From: Planctomycetaceae bacterium
Lineage (GTDB): Bacteria; Planctomycetota; Planctomycetia; Planctomycetales; Planctomycetaceae
NCBI GenBank assembly: GCA_021732975.1
Contig: JAKFWC010000006.1
Coordinates: 1 to 64,000 of the forward strand
DNA length: 64,000 nucleotides
Direction of reading: 5' to 3'
Shown piece by piece: positions 54,342 to 63,937 of the stretch. A program made the position numbers and the translations under genes. Within the stretch, counting starts at the first letter, position 1, and each line of letters starts with the position of its first letter. The notes beneath the pieces were generated by a model. It was not told the origin of the DNA. It made no database searches and was given only the letters and a program-made list of their open reading frames with translations.

Positions 54342-56539
54342 GGTCGGCCCCCTTTCGCGGAGGATTGCGGGCGGTCCAGGGTGAACTCGGCGTCGGCCCG
54401 CAACCCGCTGCGGGTGACCAGCGGAGCGAGACGATCGTAAATCTGATTGCCGCCGGGGCTGATCACGAATCGTAACGACGGCACCCAGAAGAACCCGGTC
54501 GCCGCCGGTCCCCAGGAAGCAGCGTTTTCGTCAATCGCGGCCAACAATTGATCGAACATTTCCGTGCGTGTCGCACCAGGGCGGATGGGAATGATCAACT
54601 GATCCGCAACGATGATCTGCTCGGCGTCGACGAAGATCGCAACCGGTTTTTCGAGGCCGATATTCGCCCCTTCCTCGAATTGTCCCCAACGACGGTGTTG
54701 TAGCAGTTCATACGGGATGTCCTGCCCGTTGCCTCGCTTTGGACCTCGGGCGAGACGTGGATCTCCATTCGGCGGCAAGCCCGAATTTCTTGGCCGCGAT
54801 CCACTGCGGGGCCCGTTTGGCGGTAGCGGTGCCGATGACCGTGAGCTGGCTGTCGGCGCGGCATCATCCGTTGAAGGGTCGGTGTGCTCTTCTTCCAAGG
54901 ACTGATTTTGAGCCGTGCGTGGTGCAGAATTAGAGACCGGCCGGGCGGTCCAATTTGGTTGTCCGGGACTCGTATTCGTGGGGGATTTAGCACCACCGCG
55001 GGCGGCTTCAGGGCGAGTTTCATCGGTCGCGGCGATGTTTCCCGTCGCTTGGACCTGAGACGCAGCGTTGCCCGGTGTTCCCATCGAGTCGGCGTTGCCA
55101 GAGCCCCCGTTGTTAGGAGCACCGCCGCGCGACGGAACGCCATCACCTGTTGCAGTGCGGGGGCCGCCTGTACCTTTGGTCTTATCACGACGGTGTTCGA
55201 GACCACCGAATTTGCTCGGGTCTTCCCAACTGCGGTTGCCGACTCCCTCAGAGGGTGCATCGAGATCGGAAAGCTGAAATCCGCTCCGTCCGCCGGTGAG
55301 TGGGGCTTTGCCGGGGACTCCGCTTCCACCGCCGCGACTCCCCCCCCCCGACACGCCACCGGGATGTGATCCGGAACCGCCGCCGATGATTCGTTCTCCA
55401 CCCGGACCGCCATTTCCGATTCGGCCACCTGCGATTCCTCCGCCCCCGCTGCCATTCCCCGCGGTGGCCAATTCTTCGCGATGGGCCAGCATGCCTTCCA
55501 CGGCGGCACGACACGCCGCCTGCGCGCCGACATCCACGGCGGGCCATTTCAGGTCCACATCGTCGCCCACCAATTCGTAGCCGTGCTGCTGTTTCAACGC
55601 GGCGAGCAGGCGCACCGACACGTAATACCCCAGCGTGCCGCTCGGGCGGACAATCAACAACACATACGGCTGCGTATCCGGCGTCGTGCCACCCTGCTCC
55701 TGATTAACTTGGTTCCAATACTGCGTGAGAACCACCGCCCCGGCGAGCAGCGGGTTCTGACGTTCGGTGAAACCCTCGATGTCTGCCGCGGAAATGAAGA
55801 CATCTTCGGGAACGAATCGGAACCCGGTCGACGTACATTCCACAAGAATCGGCCGCCGTGTCGTGCCGGATTTGCCATCGAACGGCACGATGGAATATTT
55901 ACCTGCATCGGCCCGTTGTTGATCGGCCAGGGCTTTCGTCTGTCGGCGGAGACCGAGAATGCGCTGCTCGAGCTGAATCCGTTCTTTGTCCGCGTTACCG
56001 GTTTGCATGGACCCGACCGACACCTTTCCGGTGAGGCTGCCGAGTTTCCGTTCGAGATCCTGCAATTCGGCCAGCATCGCCAACTGTCGCCGTTCGGCGG
56101 CCGAGGTCAGCAACGTCTGTTGTTGAACTTGGGATTCCTGCTGGTCGCGATCGGTTTGCAGAGATTCAATCCGTCGACGCCATTGATCGATCAGCGAGAC
56201 CCGTTCGGCGTTACGTTCGGCATCGCGTTCCTGAGCCTGCAACTCGGCGGGCGACAATCCCTCGGAATCCAGATCGGCCATCGGCATCGTCGGCCACTCG
56301 GCATCCGCTGGTACGGCCGGCATCGGTGTCAATTCGGGAATCGACAACGCCGGTCCGGCATGATCGGCGGGCGTTGTCTGCACTTTCGATTGAGCCGCCC
56401 GGGCGCGGGCTACGGCAACTTGCGGAATGCGTTTGCTGGTCACAAGCAGCAAAAAGATGAGCGCCCCCATCACGCTGACGAGTACCGCCAGGAAGGGAAA
56501 CAACTGAATCGCCGGATGCGCCGAACGATGGCGACTCAT
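54338..56539 (-). CDS. ExbD/TolR-like coiled-coil membrane protein with Gly-rich region (partner 1)
   Basis: The start at 56539 (MSRHRSAHPAIQLFPFLAVL) places a single helix at 13-34 and gives 733 residues. A coiled coil follows (about 95-230). A mixed domain (about 245-355: RPILVECTSTGFRFVPEDVF) comes next, then a glycine- and asparagine-rich stretch of about 200 residues. The C-terminal domain (about 620-733) has VAIFVDAEQIIVADQLIIPI, resembling the last domain of its partner. Partner 1 and 2 look like diverged members of one family. No ExbB/TolQ-like gene is in the window. Confidence 0.6.
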   Translation of the reverse strand: MSRHRSAHPAIQLFPFLAVLVSVMGALIFLLLVTSKRIPQVAVARARAAQSKVQTTPADHAGPALSIPELTPMPAVPADAEWPTMPMADLDSEGLSPAELQAQERDAERNAERVSLIDQWRRRIESLQTDRDQQESQVQQQTLLTSAAERRQLAMLAELQDLERKLGSLTGKVSVGSMQTGNADKERIQLEQRILGLRRQTKALADQQRADAGKYSIVPFDGKSGTTRRPILVECTSTGFRFVPEDVFISAADIEGFTERQNPLLAGAVVLTQYWNQVNQEQGGTTPDTQPYVLLIVRPSGTLGYYVSVRLLAALKQQHGYELVGDDVDLKWPAVDVGAQAACRAAVEGMLAHREELATAGNGSGGGGIAGGRIGNGGPGGERIIGGGSGSHPGGVSGGGSRGGGSGVPGKAPLTGGRSGFQLSDLDAPSEGVGNRSWEDPSKFGGLEHRRDKTKGTGGPRTATGDGVPSRGGAPNNGGSGNADSMGTPGNAASQVQATGNIAATDETRPEAARGGAKSPTNTSPGQPNWTARPVSNSAPRTAQNQSLEEEHTDPSTDDAAPTASSRSSAPLPPNGPRSGSRPRNSGLPPNGDPRLARGPKRGNGQDIPYELLQHRRWGQFEEGANIGLEKPVAIFVDAEQIIVADQLIIPIRPGATRTEMFDQLLAAIDENAASWGPAATGFFWVPSLRFVISPGGNQIYDRLAPLVTRSGLRADAEFTLDRPQSSAKGGRP

Positions 56540-56920
56540 CGCCGAGGGGTCTCGATACAACAAGAGGACCGGGTCACAGTTCGATATAATCGACACAATC
56601 GGTCGGGTCGATGGAGTTTGTCTGGGCCGTGACAAGGATGATTGCCCTCCGCTCGCGCTTTGCAGCAAACTAAGTCTCGCGATGAAAACAGGTTAACGCG
56701 TTGGCATTCTGCGAAACGGCAAGCGTGGATTCGGTCTCGTTCTGAAATCGACATCTGTTCTCGGCAGATCTCGCCGATCTGGCGGACCCCACTTCCCCCG
56801 TTTTTCACTTTGCAATCGCCTTCCCTTCTCTAAAACGCCCCGCGTTCTCTATCCCCTTTGCAAATCACTCTTTAATCTATGATCTGAAGGATTGTTCCGT
56901 TCCAGAAAAGGCCTGTACCG
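56540..56920. other. 381-base divergent intergenic region
   Basis: It must hold promoters for the ExbD-like pair and for the 1323-residue gene. TATGAT at 56878-56883 is a possible -10 for the latter, with TTTGCA 15 bases upstream, a weak match. Nothing else is seen. Confidence 0.35.
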
Positions 56921-59900
56921 TTGAAACGTCGTCCCGAGGATCTCGCCGCCACGCGCGAAGTGCTGGGCTACCTGAATTTCTCGGGCGGGCGACCGGACCC
57001 GTCATTCCAACGGCTCGTGAACGATCTCACCGAACGGTTGACTTGGAAGAAACTGGGGCCGACGCTGCTGAAGTCGCTGACGCAGTTGGAACAGGAAGCC
57101 CCTGCGTTCGAGGATAGCCAGCAGGCAAAAGCGGTCATCAACCTGGCGTTCGATTACATCCTGCCGGCCTATCGCGAATTCCATCGCGATCTGTTGTTTC
57201 ACCTGTCCGACGAAGATTTCCAGCAGCCGTTTTTCCTCGCGCGGGTGTGGGAGTTATTGCTGGAACAAGGCGGACCGTGGGATGATACGGCGGTGATCGT
57301 TGAACGGACCCTCGACCGGTTGAACGACTTCATCGGCTACCGCCCCGTCGCCGTGCTCGAAAACGGCCAGCGCATGCAGGCGTATGCACACGAACGGTTC
57401 CGTCCATTCCCGCTCTACCTGCAAGGCGCCGGAATAGCGTGCGGGCCTTACCGGGAAGTGCTCTCGCGGTCGCTGGAGTTGCTCCGCGCGATGCCCGAGG
57501 AATTATTGGCCGAGGCGCACTTCACGCTCGACAATATGCAGGAATTGGCGCTCGATCCCCGCGCGCACGATCATCTCCACCCGGCCAACAAGCGGACGAA
57601 TTATCTCTTCGGCGAATGGGATCCGCACCAGATCGATATCAAGGGCCGTTACCGGCGGTTTATTATCCGCAAGGTGATTCTCGACGCCCTCGAGCAATGG
57701 ATCGGCGAGCAGAAACGGGTGTCGATGGAAGAAGTCCTCTTCGACGCCGCGGCGGTGTTGGGCGGGACGATCCTCATGGCGTCCGCGATCAGCGGAGCCG
57801 GGCCGGGGACGCATGATTCCACGGTGTCATTGACCACACTGTTGCCACGCGTGGCCCGTCAGCGCGACGCGTTCTATGCCCGGTTGATGGCCGTTGCCAC
57901 GGGAGCGCGGGCCAAGCGGCTCAACAAGCACGCCCAAACCACACAGCAACCGTTCGGTCACGTCCGGCAATACCTCAATTTCTATCTCGCTCAGTATGGC
58001 ACGCAGCAGGTCCAACGCCGACATGTCGCGTATCTGTATGCCCGTATGGCCCGACCGGAAGCCGCCCGCAAACAAGCGGCGATCATTCCGTCTGCCTCGG
58101 CGCGGTTTGAAAGTGAAATCCAATGGCGGATCGCGGCCATTAAGCAAGCAGTGGATCAGGGACGCGTCGTTGAGGCCGTCACCCTGCTCGGTGAAGCCGA
58201 AGACAATCTGCATCGCGGCATTGCCTGCGGGGCGCTGGTCGACCCGTGGAATATCCTCGGGTTTCAGGGACAATTTCCGCTTTTTACCACCCGTGAAGAC
58301 AGCGTTCCCGATCAACGGATCGAAGTGCTGCTGCAACTGGTGGAAGGAATTCTTGAAAGCTACACGCGGGTGTTGGAAGAAGCTGCCGCGCGAGCGATGA
58401 CGTTGGTCGTGACGGACATCGACCGGCGGTTCGAGCGCTTCGCCGATTTCTGGGACCGCTTCGGTTCGGTCACCGTGCAGGACTTGCCGACCGTCTTGGC
58501 GCAGGACCATCTCGATTCCGCGCGGCGTGTGGCCCGCGCCCTGGCCGAATGGCGGGCGGCCGGGGAAGCCGCGGGGCAGATTCCGTTCTGGCGGGAACAC
58601 GTCGCAGAGTTCCAAACCGCCCGCGCGTATGCGCAAGTGGTCTCTGCCCTGCTGGATCGAAAGGATCTGGTGGCGTCGCTCGGATTGCTGATGCAATGGT
58701 TGTCCCAGGCCGATGACGTGGGACTGATCGCCGGGCCGTTGTCGTTCGATCGGTTGCTGACGCGCTGGATCGATTCCCTTGTCGAGTTGGCACGCACGGA
58801 ACGGGCCGAGAAAGCCACGGCGGAAAGCTCACAGATCTGGCCGTTGTTGCGGCGCTTGTTTGCGTACCTTGAAGCCAACGCGGGCGATTTCTGGCTGGTC
58901 CCGCGGCTGAATGAAGCGGCGGTTGTCAATCCGACGGTGGATGTCGGCGATAATCCGGAAGACGACGACCCCGACCGCGAGTTGTACGGGGCGGCCTACG
59001 AAGGCGTCACATTCCGCGACAGTGCCGACGATGGTCAGTTCAGCGATACCGCCGATGACCGCGGCGGTCTCCCCGATGCCGGTGAGTTTGAAGCCTTTGA
59101 ACGGCTGCTGGAACCTCGGTTGCAGTTCTTGCGAACACTCGCCCGGTTGTGGCAAGTGGCTGCCTCGTTGTGCGGTCGGAGCGCTGCGGAAGAATCGCTG
59201 CCGGCGGAAGCGGCTGAGCATCTCAGCGGCTGGTTAACCCGCGTGGAAGATGTGCAGCGCGATCTCGAACGGCTGTGCAACGAATTGTGGGAGCGCGAAC
59301 TCTCGGCCCCGGCGGGCGACCATGATGCCAACGTCGAATACGATGCGCAGTTGCAGACGAAGCTGTACCTCGTGCAGGTGACATTGTCGACGGTTGTCTC
59401 GTTCCGGACGGCACAATGGGTGTTGTGGGCGGCGTCGCCTGAAAGTCCCCCGAAGGGCGACCGCGGCCCGGTGGAAGCCAGCAGTCTGGCCTTATTCCGA
59501 TCCTTGGTGCGGGGTGATGCGGCCGAAGTCCGCAAAGCATTGCCGGGGTTGCTGCGGGCGCTCAAGAAAGAGCCGCTGTTGTATGTCCCGCTGGATCACG
59601 GCGGCGCTCCCGCACAGATTCTCGCCGCGCGGACGATGCAGGCGCTCATGCGGTTCTTGTTGCGGCATCTGCCCAAATTGGGTTTGCTGCGCGAGACCTG
59701 GCATGTGCTACGAACAGCGCAGCAGATGGAACGGGCCTCCCGACCGCAGGGGCTTGCCGTCACTGAATACGACCGCCTCTTCCGTATCGCGTTGAAGAGT
59801 TCGCTGGAAGCCGTCATTCAGGCCTCGACTCGCTGGAAATCGGGCCGGTTCACCGATGAAGAACTGATCGAATTCGTCGGCTCCATCGTCGAACTGTATC

Positions 59901-60892
59901 TCGATCAATGGCTCGAACACAGCAGCACCATGCGGCTGTCGACCGTCGAAGCCTTGAAGCTCGACGGCGTCTGGGACGAGACGAAAACCTTCATCCAGAA
60001 ATACGGCGGCGAACTGTTTCATGCCCGGCAACTCACGCTGGGCAACGTGCGGGCCATTTTGCACCAGGGGGTGGATCGGTTCCTCGATTACCTCATTGAA
60101 AACGAAGATCCGCTGCACCCGCTCAAGCTGTTGCGGGACATCGAGGAGAACGAAATCCCCCGCGAAGACGCGATCGACCATCTGCGGCTGATTTACCAGA
60201 TCGTCGTCGAACGGTACGACCGGTTCCTCGAATACAACACGACGACTACGCAGTCCGACTACGGCGAAGTCTTCCATTCGTTGCTCGATTTTCTGCGGTT
60301 AGAAACAACGTATGATCGTGATGCGTGGAACCTCGTGCCAGTGAGTCTCGCCCATGAGGTGTTGACGCGGACGGGCAAAGATGACGCGGCACAGATTTGG
60401 GAGGATGTCTTCTCCACAAAGACGGAAGACATGGCGGACCGGCATCTCGCCGATCTCACGAAACTCGAACGGCAATACGGCATGCGTTTGCCGTCGATCA
60501 GCAACCATCTCCGCGAACGGTTCGTGAAACCGCTGTCGGTGAACACGATGGCGGCGCTCATTGGTCCGGCGTGTTCGACGGCACCCCCCGAACCGCCGTC
60601 CAAATCGCGCGGTGCAATTTCGCATCGCCCGGACCCCTTCCGACTGCTGCAGAAGCTGGTTGACGATTATCTCAAGTCCACTTCCGGTTCCGGCTTGGAA
60701 GTCCCGCCGTGGTTACGGCAACTCGAAGACGAACTCAATCGCGTGCAGCAGGAAGATAGCGCAACGGGATCGCTCGATCTGGACGCCGATCTTGACTTGC
60801 CGCCGAGCTTGCTCAATTTGCGTGAGACGAAACAGCAATTGCGGCAATGGCGCGATCCGCTGACGGGGCGCAAACGCAAACCGGGGACGTGA
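56921..60892 (+). CDS. Very large conserved hypothetical protein, 1323 residues
   Basis: The reading frame appears to start with TTG at 56921 (MKRRPEDLAATREVLGYLNF), with AAAAGG about ten bases upstream; there is no nearby ATG in frame. The protein is mostly helical and cytoplasmic, with no membrane segment or signal peptide. Recognisable points are KLGPTLLKSLTQLEQEAPAF, an acidic disordered patch at about 672-715 (NPEDDDPDRELYG) and a C-terminal LRETKQQLRQWRDPLTGRKR. No catalytic motif is apparent. It stands alone and ends at a hairpin. A scaffold role is possible but unsupported. Confidence 0.7.
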   Translation: MKRRPEDLAATREVLGYLNFSGGRPDPSFQRLVNDLTERLTWKKLGPTLLKSLTQLEQEAPAFEDSQQAKAVINLAFDYILPAYREFHRDLLFHLSDEDFQQPFFLARVWELLLEQGGPWDDTAVIVERTLDRLNDFIGYRPVAVLENGQRMQAYAHERFRPFPLYLQGAGIACGPYREVLSRSLELLRAMPEELLAEAHFTLDNMQELALDPRAHDHLHPANKRTNYLFGEWDPHQIDIKGRYRRFIIRKVILDALEQWIGEQKRVSMEEVLFDAAAVLGGTILMASAISGAGPGTHDSTVSLTTLLPRVARQRDAFYARLMAVATGARAKRLNKHAQTTQQPFGHVRQYLNFYLAQYGTQQVQRRHVAYLYARMARPEAARKQAAIIPSASARFESEIQWRIAAIKQAVDQGRVVEAVTLLGEAEDNLHRGIACGALVDPWNILGFQGQFPLFTTREDSVPDQRIEVLLQLVEGILESYTRVLEEAAARAMTLVVTDIDRRFERFADFWDRFGSVTVQDLPTVLAQDHLDSARRVARALAEWRAAGEAAGQIPFWREHVAEFQTARAYAQVVSALLDRKDLVASLGLLMQWLSQADDVGLIAGPLSFDRLLTRWIDSLVELARTERAEKATAESSQIWPLLRRLFAYLEANAGDFWLVPRLNEAAVVNPTVDVGDNPEDDDPDRELYGAAYEGVTFRDSADDGQFSDTADDRGGLPDAGEFEAFERLLEPRLQFLRTLARLWQVAASLCGRSAAEESLPAEAAEHLSGWLTRVEDVQRDLERLCNELWERELSAPAGDHDANVEYDAQLQTKLYLVQVTLSTVVSFRTAQWVLWAASPESPPKGDRGPVEASSLALFRSLVRGDAAEVRKALPGLLRALKKEPLLYVPLDHGGAPAQILAARTMQALMRFLLRHLPKLGLLRETWHVLRTAQQMERASRPQGLAVTEYDRLFRIALKSSLEAVIQASTRWKSGRFTDEELIEFVGSIVELYLDQWLEHSSTMRLSTVEALKLDGVWDETKTFIQKYGGELFHARQLTLGNVRAILHQGVDRFLDYLIENEDPLHPLKLLRDIEENEIPREDAIDHLRLIYQIVVERYDRFLEYNTTTTQSDYGEVFHSLLDFLRLETTYDRDAWNLVPVSLAHEVLTRTGKDDAAQIWEDVFSTKTEDMADRHLADLTKLERQYGMRLPSISNHLRERFVKPLSVNTMAALIGPACSTAPPEPPSKSRGAISHRPDPFRLLQKLVDDYLKSTSGSGLEVPPWLRQLEDELNRVQQEDSATGSLDLDADLDLPPSLLNLRETKQQLRQWRDPLTGRKRKPGT

Positions 60893-60896
60893 AGGA

Positions 60897-60972
60897 AGCC
60901 CACGGTTTCTTAACCGTGGGTCTCTTCCCGCATGTTATGGATTGAAAGAAACCCAGGGTTAAGAAACCCTGG
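60897..60972. terminator. Pair of oppositely facing hairpin terminators (family N)
   Basis: CCCACGGTT-TCTT-AACCGTGGG at 60899-60920 is followed by TCTCTTC for the plus-strand gene. On the minus strand CCCAGGGTTTCTTAACCCTGGG, ending near 60952, is followed by TTTCTTTC for the EF-G-like gene. Both share the TTCTTAACC loop. The same family recurs at 63909-63937. Confidence 0.8.
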
Positions 60973-60990
60973 GCGTCCTGGGGATTACAA

Positions 60991-63096
60991 TCATTCCGTG
61001 CGCTGCCCGCCGGACGCCGCAACAATCTTTTGTTGCTCGTTCGCGGGGACCATTTCGTAATGCCCTAGGCTGACGGTGAACGACCCCTGCCCACCGGTGA
61101 GCCCCGACAGCGTACGGCCGTAGGTGGTAAGTTCCGCGAGTGGCGCGCGGGCCGTCACCTGTTGCATGCCACCGGAGAGCGATTCGATTCCCTCCACACG
61201 ACCGCGGCGCGTGTTCAGATCGCTGCTGATGTCGCCTAGTTTGTCGCCGGGGACGATGACTTCGATCTGCATGATCGGTTCCAGCAGTGTCGGTTTCGCC
61301 TTCATGAAGACCTCGCGGAAGCAATGCGCGGCCGCGGTCCGGAAAGCGGCTTCATTGCTGTCCACCGGGTGATCCTTGCCGAAGAACAAGGCAACGGCAC
61401 AGTCCTGTACCTGATACCCCGCGAGCACGCCCATATCCATCTGCTCGCGGATGCCCTTCTCCACCGCCGGGATGAACTGATTCGGCACCGCCCCGCCGGA
61501 GACGCAATCGAGGAAGGCGAAGTTCAAGTCGCGGTCGTAATGGAATGACCGTAGCGATTCAAACCGCGCCCGGGTGAAATGCTCGGCGGGGTCGAGATCG
61601 CTCGGCAGCGGATAAACCCGCAGATGGACCTCCGCGAATTGGCCCGATCCGCCGGACTGCTTCTTGTGGCGATAGCTGCCTTCGGCCTGCGCGAGAATCG
61701 TTTCCCGGTAAGGTACTTTCGGCGGATGCGTCACCACGTCGACTTTCTCGCGGCGATGCAACCGGTCCTGCACGATCTGCAGATGCAGTTCGCTCATCCC
61801 GCGCATCACCATTTCGTGCGTTTGCGGATCGCGCGACACCCGGAAGGTGGGATCTTCCTCTTCAATCTTGTGCAATGCTCCAGAAATCTTCTGCTGATCC
61901 GACCGGCTCTTGGGTTCGACCGCGAGACCGATCATCGGCGTGGGGAACTCCATCGTGGGCAGAAAGACGCTGTCGCCGTTGCTGACGATCGTATCGCCCA
62001 CCTGGAAATCGTCGATCTTCGCGACGGCGATCACATCCCCGGCGTGAGCTTCGTCGACGGCTTCCACCTGCCCGCCCTGCACATCGAGCAGTTGATGAAT
62101 CTTGATTCCCTTCCCCGTGCGCAGATCGCGGACCATTGCGTCCTTCGTCAGTTTGCCCGAGAAGACCCGGATAAAGCTCATTTTCGAGACGAACGGATCG
62201 ATGCGGGTCTTGAAGACTTGCGCAACGAGGGGGGCGTCGTCCGCGGCGGGGACATCGACTTCGGCACCCGCTTCGTTACGGCCGTGTCGGACCAGTTCGC
62301 CGGGCGACAACGAGAAATCAACGATGGCGTCAAGGAACTCTGGAATTCCGGCGCCGGTGCGTGCCGATGTGCAGAAGACCGGGATCAACGTCCCGGTGGC
62401 AACGGCTTTGATCGCGCCGCCGAGAATTTCATCGGGTTGGAGTGCTTCGCCTTCGAGATATCGCTCCATCAATTCCTCGTCGGCTTCAATGATGGCTTCC
62501 ATCAAGGCCGAGCCATATTCGGATACCATCGCCGCGGAGCCATTGCTGGCGGCATCGGGATGCAGCGTCGATACCACGCTCTTGAAGGTTGCCCCATGTC
62601 CGACGGGGACATTCATCGGGACGCAATGGCGACCGAAAGTTTCCTGAATCTCGGAGACGATATCACGGAAGTCAATGTTTTCCTGATCGAGTTTGTTGAG
62701 CACGATGAACCGTGCGAGATGGGCTTTGCCTGCGAGCTCGAATGTCCGGCGCGTGTTGGCTTCGATTCCGGCGGCAGCATTGATGACGACCACGGCGGTT
62801 TCCGCGGCACACAACGCCGAGATCGCTTGACCGACGAAGTCGGGATAGCCAGGGGTATCGATCACATTCACGCGGACGCCGTGATGTTCGAAGTGGGCCA
62901 TGGCCGATGAGATGCTGAAGTGGCGCTGACGTTCTTCGTCATCAATATCGAGTTGGCTGGTACCGTCGTCCACCGAGCCGGCGCGGGAGCCGTTTCCGGT
63001 TTTGAACAGCAGGAGATCGGCGAGCGTGGTCTTCCCCACCGCGCCATGACCGACGAGCACAATGTTGCGGATTTGTTCGGTGCGATACTTCGACAT
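60991..63096 (-). CDS. Elongation factor G-like GTPase
   Basis: The 701-residue protein has the EF-G five-domain layout: G1 GHGAVGKTTL (16-25), G3 VIDTPGYPDF, G4 VLNKLD, the domain II and III segments GMSELHLQIVQDRLHR, and the C-terminal SLGHYEMVPANEQQKIV. The switch I motif normally reading ERGITITSA is ERQRHFSISSA, and G1 differs from the usual AHIDAGKTT. It therefore belongs to the EF-G-like branch, not the main translocase. Its role could be in ribosome recycling or rescue. A second, standard fusA would be expected elsewhere. Confidence 0.85.
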   Translation of the reverse strand: MSKYRTEQIRNIVLVGHGAVGKTTLADLLLFKTGNGSRAGSVDDGTSQLDIDDEERQRHFSISSAMAHFEHHGVRVNVIDTPGYPDFVGQAISALCAAETAVVVINAAAGIEANTRRTFELAGKAHLARFIVLNKLDQENIDFRDIVSEIQETFGRHCVPMNVPVGHGATFKSVVSTLHPDAASNGSAAMVSEYGSALMEAIIEADEELMERYLEGEALQPDEILGGAIKAVATGTLIPVFCTSARTGAGIPEFLDAIVDFSLSPGELVRHGRNEAGAEVDVPAADDAPLVAQVFKTRIDPFVSKMSFIRVFSGKLTKDAMVRDLRTGKGIKIHQLLDVQGGQVEAVDEAHAGDVIAVAKIDDFQVGDTIVSNGDSVFLPTMEFPTPMIGLAVEPKSRSDQQKISGALHKIEEEDPTFRVSRDPQTHEMVMRGMSELHLQIVQDRLHRREKVDVVTHPPKVPYRETILAQAEGSYRHKKQSGGSGQFAEVHLRVYPLPSDLDPAEHFTRARFESLRSFHYDRDLNFAFLDCVSGGAVPNQFIPAVEKGIREQMDMGVLAGYQVQDCAVALFFGKDHPVDSNEAAFRTAAAHCFREVFMKAKPTLLEPIMQIEVIVPGDKLGDISSDLNTRRGRVEGIESLSGGMQQVTARAPLAELTTYGRTLSGLTGGQGSFTVSLGHYEMVPANEQQKIVAASGGQRTE

Positions 63097-63474
63097 GGCG
63101 TCCTCTCCTCAGGCATGAGTCCGGTCCATACGGCTGAGGAGTCGGCCCGGGGGATTCAGAACGAATCCACCGAGAACGAGCGAGACCGTCCTCACGACCG
63201 CGGTCGGTGACCGGTCTGAGAGGTCTGCGTGCGAAGTTATAGCCCGAGCGGGAAGCAGCGAGCGTCTCGTGGCATCACCGGGAACACTCGTGCCGCCGCT
63301 CGCGCCTAACCCGCGTGCGGCCTGACAGTGCCGAACCCCGACTTGTCCAATTCAAAACGACGCGGTTTATTCTAGGCTGAAGTTTTCGTCATTGCCAGAG
63401 TCTGCTTGCGACCGCCTTGGGATGTCCGTAGCGTATCGTGGGTGATTCACCTCAATGACGGAAAGGGAGACATC
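63097..63474. other. 378-base divergent intergenic region
   Basis: TTGTCC (63343-63348) and TTTATT (63366-63371) with 17-base spacing are a weak promoter candidate for the Dabb gene. A GC-rich partly palindromic stretch lies near 63260-63300. No gene seen. Confidence 0.3.
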
Positions 63475-63876
63475 ATGAAAGCAAAGTTGGGTTGGCTGGT
63501 GGCGATGGCTTTGGTGTTGGGTTGGGGAACGATGCAAATGACGCAAAACCTGGCAGCGGACAAGAGCGAAAAACTGTTGCGGCACGTCGTGCTCTTCAAG
63601 TTCAAGGCGGAAGTGACACCAGCGCAGGTGCAGGAAGTGGCGGATGCCTTTGCCGCATTGCCGAAGAAAATCGATGTGATCAAGGACTTCGAGTGGGGCA
63701 CGGACAATAGCCCGGAAGGAATCGCCGCCGGGTTTACGCACGGCTTCCTGGTGACGTTTGCCGATGAAAAAGGCCGCGAGATTTACCTGCCGCATCCTGC
63801 CCACGAGGACTTCAAGAAACTCGTCGGCCCGCGGTTGGATAAAGTGCTCGTCTTCGACTACTGGGCAAAGAAGTAA
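63475..63876 (+). CDS. Secreted stress-responsive Dabb (A/B barrel) domain protein
   Basis: GGAAAGGGAG precedes the ATG at 63475. The 133-residue product has a signal peptide (MKAKLGWLVAMALVLGWGTM, cleavage near NLA-AD). A Dabb domain follows: KLLRHVVLFKFKAEVTPAQV, VADAFAALPKKIDVIKDFEW and LVGPRLDKVLVFDYW. Dabb proteins form dimeric alpha-beta barrels of varied function. An exported version is common in planctomycetes in my experience; its substrate is unknown. Confidence 0.8.
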   Translation: MKAKLGWLVAMALVLGWGTMQMTQNLAADKSEKLLRHVVLFKFKAEVTPAQVQEVADAFAALPKKIDVIKDFEWGTDNSPEGIAAGFTHGFLVTFADEKGREIYLPHPAHEDFKKLVGPRLDKVLVFDYWAKK

Positions 63877-63908
63877 GGCATTCGGTCGGTTTCATGCTCG
63901 TCAGGAAG

Positions 63909-63937
63909 CCCAGCCTTTCTTAAGGCTGGGTCTCTTC
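63909..63937 (+). terminator. Hairpin terminator after the Dabb gene (family N)
   Basis: CCCAGCCTT-TCTT-AAGGCTGGG (63909-63930) is followed by TCTCTTC. It has the same loop and tail as the hairpin at 60899. The remaining bases to the window end show no gene. Confidence 0.8.

Noticed and set aside
55240..55480. Gly-rich stretch considered as a collagen-like or surface repeat region
   Set aside because: It has no fixed repeat period and lies within the middle of the ExbD-like protein, so low-complexity linker is the simpler reading.
54595..55533. 312-codon open frame on the minus strand
   Set aside because: Shadow of the ExbD-like gene created by its Gly-rich, GC-rich codons.
61579..62910. 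443-codon open frame on the plus strand
   Set aside because: It is the antisense shadow of the EF-G-like gene, which has clear motifs along its whole length.
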